Shown piece by piece: positions 11,311-24,962 of a stretch of 64,000 bases of DNA. The first letter of the stretch is position 1, and every line of letters begins with the position of its first letter. Source of the stretch: Archilochus colubris (taxonomy: Eukaryota; Chordata; Aves; Apodiformes; Trochilidae); the NCBI GenBank assembly GCA_023079485.1, contig CM041084.1:119396467-119460466 (forward strand), written 5' to 3'. The position numbers were made by a program, and so were the translations under genes. The notes beneath the pieces were generated by a model. The model saw only the letters and a list, made by a program, of their open reading frames with translations, made no database searches and was not told the origin of the DNA.

Positions 11311-14300
11311 TGCACCATATGCTGTATAAATTTGAGGTATCATAAGAGTCAAGCTCTCTTCTTCCAATTCCATTGTATTAGCCCCATCACAAGAGCAACC
11401 AAGTGAGAAGTGATTTACCTTCAGGGTGGCCCAAGTCCTTTCTAAGAATTCCCAAGTTCCCTCTTCTAGAGAATGGCTGAACAGTTACTTCTGGTTCTGA
11501 ATCATCCTCCTTAGATGACTGACTGAGGAGGATCCACTCCACTAACTGCTTGACAAGGATCAGACTTCTCAGGATTCTCTCCCTCATCTTGGTCCTCTGC
11601 TAGTAAAACTTTTGGAGATTTTGCACAGAGATAAAGACTGGGAACTGACTTCCTTTTTTTCTTTGCTTCACTTCTAATTGCAGGGTTGAATTGTACCATG
11701 AGAACTGAGTGGCCAGAGTATCTGAAGCAGTAACATCACTGGCATCCTGAAGCAGTGCCTGTCAGGGGATTGCAGTGGCTGTGGCAGCCTCAGTCCCTGC
11801 TGCTCTGAGCCAGGGTCACAGCACTGCCCATCACAGGGTGTGTTGTAGCTGTGACAAACACATGCACCTACTTCCCTAGGTGTGACCAAACCAGTTGCTG
11901 TATGAAGCAGAGAGACCACATTGCTTGCTGGGGACTCAGAATTGACAGTAATTCTAAAAAAAAAAAACAAAACACGAGGCCCAGTTGTGGATAGAACTGT
12001 GAGATCTAGCAGCAGAGAAAGCCCATACAGGGTACTTGAAATCCCACCTCTCCTGAACACATTACAGTAAGGTCCAAGCAGTTTTAGATTATGTGCCCCA
12101 GTAATACAAGTTCCCTTGACAAGCGCGTCACATCCACAGTTCTTAAGTCCACACCAAGTAGCCAGACATCTCAAAACAAGGCTCTGACTTATATCCCTGA
12201 GAATCTTGAGCCTGCACTTAGTAACTTCTGCTGAGAGGCTCTGGTACTGCTCCCAACAGGTTTCTTCCATAAAGCATATACTTTAAAAGGAAGAAAAAAA
12301 ATCCTAACTTCAATTTAGAAATGACCAGTGACAAAGAACGTGGCACACCATTGGTTAAGTGTTCAAGTGTCCAATTGTCTAACATTAAAGTTGTTTGCTT
12401 AAAGCTAAATTTTATCTGGTTTCAATTTCAAGACATTTCATCCTATTACAGCTTTGTTAGATCAAGCAATTCTCTATTATCAAACTACTTTTCTCCATGG
12501 AGGTAATTATAGGTAGATACTCATTTTTCAACAATGTCTGCCTTTAAACTGAATAAATTAGGTCTCCAAGTATTATAAGGCATGTGCTTGATTTTTGGCA
12601 CAAGAACTGGATACTGCATTTGGCACCAGGCATAAGCACTACTGGAACAAAAGTATTGCCTCCCCCATACCATTTGATATTCCCTTTTTAATGCATCCAA
12701 GAATTGCATTTGGCCAAGTGGGAGCTTATGTTCAGCTGACTATCCATCACATCCCCTTTCTCGCAAAACACTTGATTCTTGGGATGGACTCCCATTCCGT
12801 TTCCAGATGTATGACTTTACACTTGGTGATAGTGAAACAGGCTGTATGAGCTGGACCCCAGCAAAAAAAAATGCACACCAATTAACTGTAAAGCCTATAA
12901 ACCTTTGCATGCCTGAAAAATGTGTGAGTTGCTAGAGTTTCAGTCTCCTGTTGCTTCTCCAACAGCTATTAGGTAAAGCTTCTGGCTTCAGTTCTAAGGA
13001 AAAGAAGGAAGATGTTGGTCATTCTGAAAGAGGAGAAGAGTTCATAGATATTTTATTCCAGGATGTGTCAGCAGCTGGCAGTTACAAACAGTGAGAAAAT
13101 AACAGCATGTTTGCAAGAACCTGAACTTTATCATAGAATGCTGACAAAGAATCCACAGTATTTATTGTTTAGGGACCAAGTAATTGTCCTCATCAGCTAC
13201 ATTTTTAAGTCAAATTACCTCATAAATGCTCCAAAACATTCTGCTCGTGCACTGTAAAAATGGATTTCCAGTGCAAACTCAGACCTTAACCGTAAGATTG
13301 TGAGCTGTTTCTGTATTGCCTGAAAAACAATACTAAAATCCTGAAAGCTGTGCTAGCATAAAAGGTGACCAGCTATGCAGGACTGCCACCTCAAACACAG
13401 ATACCCGTTAGGATTGATTTCTAAACTAGTTATTAACATTTTGCAGGTGCTCTCTGCAACTCACTTCAGAGAAAGGTAAGAAAAACTTGCTGCTCAAGTA
13501 CCATACAGACCTGATCAACTTTATCCTCACTCAAGCTTTAGTGAATACATTCTTTAAACAAAGTGTGAGACCTTCAGGGCATTCTTATCAGACAAATTAG
13601 GTACTATAGCACTGATTAACTTAAGAGTTAATATCTCATTCTACCTATCATAGAAGGCTTGCCACCCGTTTGTATAGCTTCATTATAGCCATGAACTGCT
13701 TTTCTGTTAAAAAAAAATATACTAGATGTGTATGAGTCAAGGGGAAATAGCTGAAAACCTCATAGCAAAGTAACAGAACTCTTCCACTAACAGAGACAAG
13801 AACACTGTTTTGAACTCAACTAAACTTATGTCCAAGACACCTGAATTTCATTGCCAGCTGGTGCAGTTTTAAGCTGAGTCAGATTGTACAATTATAGTAT
13901 CAAGACAGGAACCAAGTTTTCCTGAGGTAGTGCCAAGTGTTTATTACTATATTCCCATTTTTTCCCCTTCACCTAGCAACTTTACAAAAATGCTTTTTCC
14001 TTGCAAAACATACTTATTGCTTCACAAAGATGCCTAATAAATGAACTATTTTTATGGTTTTCACCTCATTCACTCATAAACTGCTGTCAAGCATGTATCA
14101 GTGATGTAAACAACTGCCAGCACCAAACAGCTATAAGGAACTGCAAAGTTCCTCTTTAGTGCAGTTACTACTTTAAATGAAGAAAGGTGTTGGTACTTCC
14201 ACATTTAGCCATAAGATTACCAGATTTTAGAGCAATTATGGGGAGCTGTCAGTTAACTCAGGATTTAAAACTGAAGGGTTTAAGCATCTAGAAACACCGA

Positions 14301-15035
14301 CCCATCCACAGTTGTTTTGCCAGCACCCTAACACATTAACAAACAAAAGGACTGAACTAGTTTCAGTTAAGCCACTATCATCATTTTGTGAGTTATTTAA
14401 AAAGAAAACTATTTGACAAAACTATATTGACTTCTGACAATTGTTCATAAACCAGCACCACTGCAAAGTTTTAAGTGCAGAATAAACTTTTGCACAAATT
14501 GAGGAAAAAAAAAAGGCAATCAATGCCAGGGACTTTTAAACAGACATCCTTCACGGTGAAGTATGTAAACACTGCTTGCCTGTAACACAGGAAAGAATTT
14601 CAGTCAGAGCAGACATGGATTGTTGATCTGTCATACCAAATGTCTCAGCAGAATAAAGCTCCTTCAGTAAAGTGCTCACAAGACAAGAAATCAATGTGAC
14701 TGCAACCCAATTTTTGCATCTTACCCATCCCTGGGTTTCTAACCTGTGCTTCACTGGGCCTATACAGCAACAATGACTGTTCATATCCTCACACATCCTG
14801 TGGTCTCCTGCTTCTGTAGTATCCAAAATAAACCACTGCAAACAAATTATGTAAAGCTGAGGAACTACCCAGAATGTGTAATGTGCTATTTTGTAATACT
14901 ATTTCTTCTACTTTCTGTTATCTATATACTGCTAATGTAAACTATAAATGCCTCTCTGAAATAGGTTACTCCAAAGTTAACTTTGCAAGCGCCACCAGTA
15001 GTGAAGAGGATCACAAAAATGAGACCAAGCCATGC
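11311..15035. other. Intergenic region beyond the 3' end of RPL7
   Basis: No splice-supported exon, RNA gene or sizeable repeat seen. Open frames such as 11,674-12,270 (minus) and 12,595-12,849 (plus) have unremarkable composition and no recognisable family. It contains an A-rich run at 11,957-11,970 and the second copy of the direct repeat at about 11,885-11,944. Confidence 0.45.
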
Positions 15036-15039
15036 TAAA

Positions 15040-15104
15040 TGTTTTGTGCAAGATGGTTTTATTACCAGAATGAAGTTAGAAAGACTGCAGCTGGGCATCT
15101 GAAT
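15040..15104 (-). other. RPL7: RPL7 terminal 3'UTR exon and poly(A) signal
   Basis: On the minus strand a long pyrimidine tract ending TTTCAG is followed at 15,104 by a short exon. An AATAAA signal (15,058-15,063 on the plus strand as tttatt) follows about 40 bases later, and a T/G-rich stretch lies beyond it. The last coding exon has no poly(A) signal after its stop codon but has a good donor (GTGAGA at 18,408) two bases after it. Joining the two gives a normal short ribosomal-protein 3'UTR of about 65 bases. The link is inferred from splice signals, not from transcript data. The 3' end is approximate. Confidence 0.75.
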
Positions 15105-16113
15105 CTGAAAGGAAAAAAAAAAAAAGTATCATTAGACATGTGTAAACCACACTACTTTGCCCAGCTGAATTCATACATTTCTCCAGTTTGCAATTTTGGA
15201 TGAAAATACTAATTTTATTCCATTGGATTTAAGACTTCAACAGTCTGGCCCTAAATCACTGACACACAATAACTGACTTCTATATTAACATCTCTTAATT
15301 CAAAATACAGATTATAAGTGTCAGCACTATCAATATAAATATTTCTGCTTTGAAATACTGGCGTCTATTTTCCTGTTTGTCTAAAAGCATAGGGGGGGGA
15401 ACACGATATTGAAAGACACACTGAGAAGTTGTGCATATTCTAATTTTTGCTGCAGTAAGCCCATTTTCAACACACTTCAGGGACTGTTTTCATACAAAAA
15501 TTAAAGCAAATGGCAAACATCTCAAATTCCTATAAATTTTGCTTGAGAGTTTATGAAATTTGGTATCTTGCTAATACTGAATTGTCAAAATTTGGTATTA
15601 CGTAATATGCTTTTATCTTTTTTCCAGTCTGTATTACAGAATCTGTTCTATTAGCCTTTATATTTTGAAAGGTTTATTTCAGACCATCACTTAAGTGGTA
15701 CGAAATAAAGACAAACAGCAGAAAACAGTTTCTACATAGGGAAGAGGAATTCTTATTTTCAGATACAGTACTTCAGAATGACAGTACTTAGAATACTGAC
15801 ATCTTGTCTGAACTTACTGCTTTAGTTGCCCAAAACCTCAGCAGAAACTACAGCATTCTTCTGCTTTTTACATGTAGGTTACTCATATTTTAAACATGCA
15901 TGCCATTCAGAACAGCAGGAAAACAGCAGGAATAAAAGTGCAGGACATGAGAAGAATCTTATCTTTGCTTTACACCTGAGGTAAGTTTGTTTGCAGTGTA
16001 AGTACAACAACTTAGAAGCAAAAAACCAGAACAGAAAACAAAACAAAACTGCAAGGTTACTTCTTAAATTGAAAGATGGAGTAAAGCCCTCATGTCTGCT
16101 ACCTACACGGGCT

Positions 16114-16410
16114 CACAGAATCACACAATCATTTGGGTTGGAAAGGACCTTAAAGATCATCTAGTTCACACTCCCCTTTCATGGGCAGGGACACCTCCTA
16201 CTAGATGAGGTTGCTCAAGGCCCCATCCAGCCTGGCCTTGAACACTTCCAGGGAGGAGACATCCACAACTTCTCTGGGCAACATACACCAGTGTCTCACC
16301 ACCCTCACACTACAGAATTTCTTCCCAGTATCTAATCAGATTAAAACAGTTCCCCCTCATCCTATGACTACATGCCCTTGTAAAAAGTCCCTACCCAGCT
16401 TTCCTTTCAT
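16114..16410 (-). mobile_element. CR1 LINE 3' fragment in RPL7 intron 6
   Basis: Plus strand reads 'cacagaatcacacaatcatt', 'tgggttggaaaggacctta', then 'ccatccagcctggccttga' and the region encoding the ORF2 terminus. It is in the same orientation as RPL7 transcription. Same subfamily as 11,072-11,310. The right limit fades out near 'tttcatgagc'. Confidence 0.85.
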
Positions 16411-17370
16411 GAGCACTAGCTGAACATTCCTAGTTTCTCTGTCAATATATGTATCTCCTTATAGGCATTATCTAGTCACTGCAATAGTGAAATAGAAAGC
16501 TTCCCCTCTTCTAGGAAGGCTTCTGAATACTCAACACCACCAATATCTCTCTGATTTTTGTCACTCAAGATGGAGAAGAAAGGATTCACACTGACCAAAA
16601 AGCTGGAGGGTTTCAGTTAAAAATGGAAGTTTCCATCTTATGCTCAAAAACCTGGCAGAAGCATAAAGTGAAAGCAGTTTTGCTCAGTCTTAGTTATGAA
16701 GTCTCAAACAGCAACTTACAGGAAACATCTGCCAGCACTGAGCCTGTAGCAAATTGTGCCACCAGCAGCAAAATTTCTACAGGAGTGATAGAAGGAGGAA
16801 TGTAACATAACGCCAGCACCAAAGTTTACCACAATTCTGCTTCTCAAATTAAACCACTTCTTCCCATAGTTGAGCTAAAAAGCTTTACAAAAACATCGTC
16901 CCTTTAAGCAACTACCTTCCTGAAGCCAAGTTTCCATCAGCCATGTAATCAGTGCTTTAAAACTCTGTTGCTCCAAAGAGAGACAACAAAGCAACGTGCA
17001 AGAAGCGTGGGTGAGTGGAAACTGAGGAAGAGCAGCCTATAAAATAGCTTTAAGGGAGAAAGCTGCCACGTAGAAAGGTATTTTACAGTTCTCCTTTAGC
17101 TCTCTGAATAGACAGTACACTTTGAAAAGCACAACCTGCTATGCCCTGTGGGCTGTAAAAAATTCTAAAAAGTTTTCAAGTAAAAAAAATTTTTAAATCC
17201 CAACCAAAAATCCCACAACATCCTCTGCTTCAGAAAGCTGAATTTCTGAGAACATATCCAAACAGCAACCACACTTGTTTTAAGCTGTGAAGTCACACCA
17301 CTACCCATTTTTTTTCTCAGAAATCAGATCTGCAGTTTACTTAATAATTCCTAAGTTCTAGAGGGTTGTT

Positions 17371-17462
17371 TAATAAAAAAAAAAGCTAAAACTAATAAAA
17401 AAAACAACACACAAAAAACCCAAACCAAAACAAAAAAACAACAATCACAAACCAACCAAAAT
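17371..17462. repeat. A-rich low-complexity stretch
   Basis: A run of A tracts interrupted by single C or AC units, without a fixed period. It lies inside RPL7 intron 6 and would be T-rich in the RPL7 pre-mRNA. Confidence 0.8.
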
Positions 17463-18410
17463 ACCTTCTTGTCCTTTGAGGTATCATTTTAGGGAAAATT
17501 GGGTCTTTGCCTCTTATAGTCTTCCCAAGCATACTAACACACCCAGTTTCTTAAATTCTAGCACATCTTTCACACCAAAAAGTCATTTACACTTGACTGA
17601 AAACAAGATATGGGCAACACCAAAGCTAGTTTAGTGTGGAAATAAAAAAAAAAAAAGGGAAGAACTCTGAAAAAAAACAGTTTTGGCTTTGCATGACAGA
17701 TTTCTCTCATCAAAGAAGGAAAAGCAGAGTGACAACAGATGACAAGACAGATTGTTTCAACTACATATTTAATTCAGGACTCAGCTGTCACTGCCAAACT
17801 GCTCTAAGTGTTAACAAACCCTCTCATTCCTAAAGGATAGCCTATTCAAATGAGACAATTAGTATTTCAAAATGACCATCTCAGCTATGCTAACATAAAA
17901 GCCTAAAATGAATCATTTCGAAGCTTGAATGAGCCGAAAATTTAGACCATTAGGATGGTGTAAATTGAGAACTGAATTTCTCTACATTTTAAACAGGCTT
18001 TTATAGAAAAAATCAGGCAATCAGAAGAAAACTTACTGTACTTGTAATCACAAGACTTCGATAATATTAAGAAATCCTTAATCAAGATTGGAAATTTTAG
18101 TAAAAATCTCAAGTCTTCCCACCACACAAAAAAGTAACTTTTAAAAACCAAGTTACTGGTAAATGGAAAATCCAGTTACTGGTCATCTTTATACTAGAAT
18201 CAAGATTTAATTTCTTCACAAGTGTCTAAGCTGTTTTAAGATTTAAAAAAAAAATAATATCAGAACACCACATTGTTCAAGTACCCACATACTGTAGGTA
18301 GCATCCAAAAATCGCGAATATTGAGCCTGAATGTTCAACCAATAACAGCAGCAGGCTACACATCAGAGTCAGAACAATGGATAGCATTAACCTTTGGTAT
18401 TATCTCACCA

Positions 18411-22653
<4,243 letters not shown>

Positions 22654-22674
22654 GGTCAGCGCCGGAAGAGAAAG
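22654..22674 (-). promoter_or_regulatory. RPL7: RPL7 5'TOP leader and transcription start
   Basis: On the minus strand the 11-base pyrimidine run CTTTCTCTTCC (22,674-22,664) is followed by GGCGCTGACC and the ATG. A pyrimidine run at the cap with a very short leader is the 5'TOP signature, by which mTOR/LARP1 control translation of ribosomal-protein mRNAs. The start at C 22,674 is predicted. Confidence 0.8.
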
Positions 22675-22679
22675 GGCGG

Positions 22680-22720
22680 GCGCATGCGCAGGGCCGCCTT
22701 AACGCATCCGCCTGCGCAGG
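22680..22720. promoter_or_regulatory. Two NRF1-type palindromes upstream of RPL7
   Basis: GCGCATGCGC at 22,680-22,689 is a full NRF1 palindrome, and CCTGCGCAGG at 22,711-22,720 is a second, weaker palindrome. They lie about 6 and 37 bases upstream of the predicted RPL7 start. NRF1 sites near CpG-island starts are common in housekeeping genes; binding here is inferred. Confidence 0.6.
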
Positions 22721-22960
22721 CAGGGCCCTGGCCGCCCGCAGGACCCCGGGTTTGGGCGTCCTCGGTGGTGCCTGACATCGTGCGGTGCTCCAGGGGTGGC
22801 TGCTGAATGCCTGAGTTAAGAACGGCCGGTGGTCGCTCTCCGCCTGGCTAGGCCGAGCCGAGCCGGGCCGGGCTCAGCTATATCCCGGTCCGGATGGGAG
22901 CCGCTCCACCGTGTCACCCGGCCTTCTGCGCAGGAGGCTGAGAGCACGCTCTACGGAGAG

Positions 22961-23400
22961 CCCCAGGAGGCGCCGGCCCTTACACTTCATTATACACGGG
23001 GAGAGGGGAAATTAGCGGAGCTGGGAGCAGCAAGTAATTATTCAGTATTAAAAAAAGAAAGAAAGAAAACAAAGGCATCTGGGCTGGGTGTAAGGAACGG
23101 CGAGAGCTGCGTAGAGGTGCTGTGTAGCTCTGAAGAATGTTGCTGAGAATGCTTGGGATTTGCGTTGCGGCGGTACCAAGGTTGGTTTCTGTCAGACACG
23201 GTTGCGTGATGCTCGTGGAGAAGCCTGTATCACTTATCTCATTAAAGCTATTATAAAAGCGGCCAGTTAAGATCAGCACGCAAACGTGCGGCGTCTGCCG
23301 AAGGAGGAGGCTGTCTGCCTTTTCTCCCGGTACTTCTGAACTCGAATTCCTGCTAAATCGCGAGAGGCAGCGCTCACGAATGCAAAGAAAGCTCCGACGG
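22961..23400. other. Intergenic between the two CpG-rich blocks
   Basis: Mixed-composition sequence with a short AAAG repeat at about 23,050-23,070. No gene recognised. Confidence 0.4.
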
Positions 23401-24006
23401 ATTTTCTGAGGCGGGGTGGCTGCGCCGGGAAGGAAGCGTCAGCGCGGTGCTCCCCGGCATGAGGGGAGCTTCGGCAGAGACTGCGGGACGAGTCCTGCCC
23501 ACCCGCCTGTGGAAAACAGCCATGGCAGGCAGGCTCCGCTCCTCATCCTCTGGAGCTGGCAAGTGCCCGGAGGCGGGCAGCTCCGGGCTCAGGGGGCCGC
23601 AGGGTCTCCATTTAGAGAGAGGCAGTTATCTGATGGGAGAAACACACTCCCCGTGTGCTGGTACTTCCGAGGTGCCGCTGCAGCCGGCGGTGGGTTAGAT
23701 GTAAATAGCCTGTGTTGGCTGACACACCAAAAAAACCAACAAAACAAACCCAGACCCACCGGGCTCAGCAGTTTCCCACAGCTCCGCAGTGACACCCGAG
23801 GCGCACGCAGGCCTTGGGGAACCTGTGGGGACCCCCGAGACACCTCGCAGCTCGCCACCGCCGTGCATCTCTAGCCCTAAGCACGAAACTTTAGCTCTTA
23901 TTCGTGCTTTTTTAACCTACGGTCCGGCACCCCCAGGGCCGCTGCCTCCCCACGCCGATGCCCACGGCCCCCGGCCGGCAGCCGACCTCCGACACGCTCT
24001 CTGCCT

Positions 24007-24054
24007 CAAGATGGCGCTCTGGCGAGAGGCGCGGGGGCCGCTGGGACATGTAGT
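24007..24054. promoter_or_regulatory. YY1-like and ZNF143-like motifs
   Basis: CAAGATGGCG at 24,007-24,016 fits the YY1 consensus. The complement of 24,040-24,054, ACTACATGTCCCAGC, fits the ZNF143/Staf site ACTACAnnTCCCAGC. Both factors usually bind close to transcription starts, often at bidirectional promoters. They lie about 250-295 bases upstream of the predicted RDH10 start. Confidence 0.55.
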
Positions 24055-24271
24055 CCGCTCCCCCTCCTCCCTCTCCCCGGCGGCGGGGTCCCGCCCGAGT
24101 CCCGACCACTCCGAGCTGGCGGCTGCACCAGCCGGGCCCGTTCCCGTCGGGAGAGGCCTCCGGGGAGTCGCGAAGCGGGGCGAGGAGGAGCCGCGGCAGG
24201 GGCGGGGGGTCTCAGGCATGAGGGGCGGGCTGGGCCGGCCCGTGGGAGGGGCCGGGCCCCGCGGCCCGCCC

Positions 24272-24302
24272 TATATAGGGGGCCGAGCGAGTAAGATGTT
24301 CA
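24272..24302 (+). promoter_or_regulatory. RDH10: RDH10 TATA box and initiator
   Basis: TATATAGG at 24,272-24,279 and the initiator-like TTCACT with its A at 24,302 are 30 bases apart, the classical spacing. No ATG occurs between 24,303 and the start codon at 24,671, which is compatible with a clean 5'UTR of about 370 bases. The start site is predicted from sequence alone. Confidence 0.65.
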
Positions 24303-24670
24303 CTGCCAGTAGCGGGGCCGCGGGTGTGAGGGGACGGGGCGGCGGCGGGCGGGCAGCGCCGTGTCCCGGTTGCTTCCGTGACGAGTGTGACTGAGGCAGG
24401 GCGCCGGGCCGCGGCGGTGCCCGGCTCCGAGTGAGAGCGGCGCGGAAAGGGGGAGCTCGGCCCCGGGACCCTCAGCAGCGGGAGCGGAGTTCTCCCTCCC
24501 TGCTCGCAGCGGGAGGTCCCGGGCAAGGGCGGCCCCAGGTCGGGGAACCGGGCGGCGAGGAGGAGCCGCCTCGGGAAGGTTGAGCGCCGCCGGCGTCCGT
24601 CCCCTCAGGCTCCGCGGGCGGCCGTGCCGGGACGCGCGGGTCCCCCGCCGCTCCCTCGGTGTCCGGCAGC
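24303..24670 (+). other. RDH10: RDH10 5'UTR
   Basis: GC-rich leader without any upstream ATG. The A at -3 (agcATGa) gives the RDH10 start a strong context. The 5' limit depends on the predicted start site. Confidence 0.6.
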
Positions 24671-24962
24671 ATGAACATCCTGCTGGAGCTCTTCGTGGTG
24701 ACTTTCAGAGTGCTGTGGGCTTTCGTGCTGGCCGCCGCCAAGTGGCTGGTGCGGCCCAAAGAGAAGAGCGTGGCGGGGCAGGTGTGCCTGATCACCGGGG
24801 CGGGCAGCGGCCTGGGCCGCCTCTTCGCCCTGGAGTTTGCCCGACGCCGGGCGCTGTTGGTGCTGTGGGACATCAACACTCAAAGCAACGAGGAGACGGC
24901 GGGCATGGTGCGCCACATCTACCGGGAGATGGCCGAGGCGGCCGCCGCCACCGCCCCGAGAG
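24671..24962 (+). CDS. RDH10: RDH10 coding exon 1
   Basis: Codons 1-97 plus one base. Encodes the membrane anchor ([20 protein letters not shown]), [20 protein letters not shown] with the Rossmann glycine motif, and [20 protein letters not shown]. Donor GTAAGC at 24,963. Confidence 0.96.

Larger units (their letters stand above)
10700..11944 (+). repeat. Direct repeat pair about 1.2 kb apart
   Basis: A 25-base stretch is identical at 10,733-10,757 and 11,920-11,944 (core 'gcttgctggggactcagaat'). Similarity extends upstream: 'caaaccag' and 'ctgtatgaag' occur in the same order before both copies, giving about 60 related bases. The interval between holds the probable LTR and a CR1 copy. Confidence 0.75.
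15105..18408 (-). other. RPL7: RPL7 intron 6 (within the 3'UTR)
   Basis: A 3.3-kb intron, donor GTGAGA at 18,408 and acceptor TTTCAG at 15,105. It holds a CR1 copy at 16,114-16,410 and an A-rich low-complexity run at 17,371-17,462. I see no gene inside it. Confidence 0.7.

Noticed and set aside
12595..12849. 84-codon plus-strand frame
   Set aside because: No recognisable family, no splice or start support. A faint resemblance of its end to CR1 text was too weak to call.
17700..17725. TTGATGA box in RPL7 intron 6 as a snoRNA C box
   Set aside because: First base does not fit the purine of the C-box consensus and there is no CTGA at a suitable distance.
23416..24394. Overlapping long frames (for example 201 codons at 23,789-24,394) upstream of RDH10
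   Set aside because: They occur in several frames and on both strands, as expected in CpG-rich DNA with few stop codons. Composition is low-complexity Pro/Arg/Gly/Ala and there is no domain or splice support.
24472..24916. Antisense frames over RDH10 exon 1
   Set aside because: They are shadows of the coding exon and GC-rich 5'UTR on the opposite strand.
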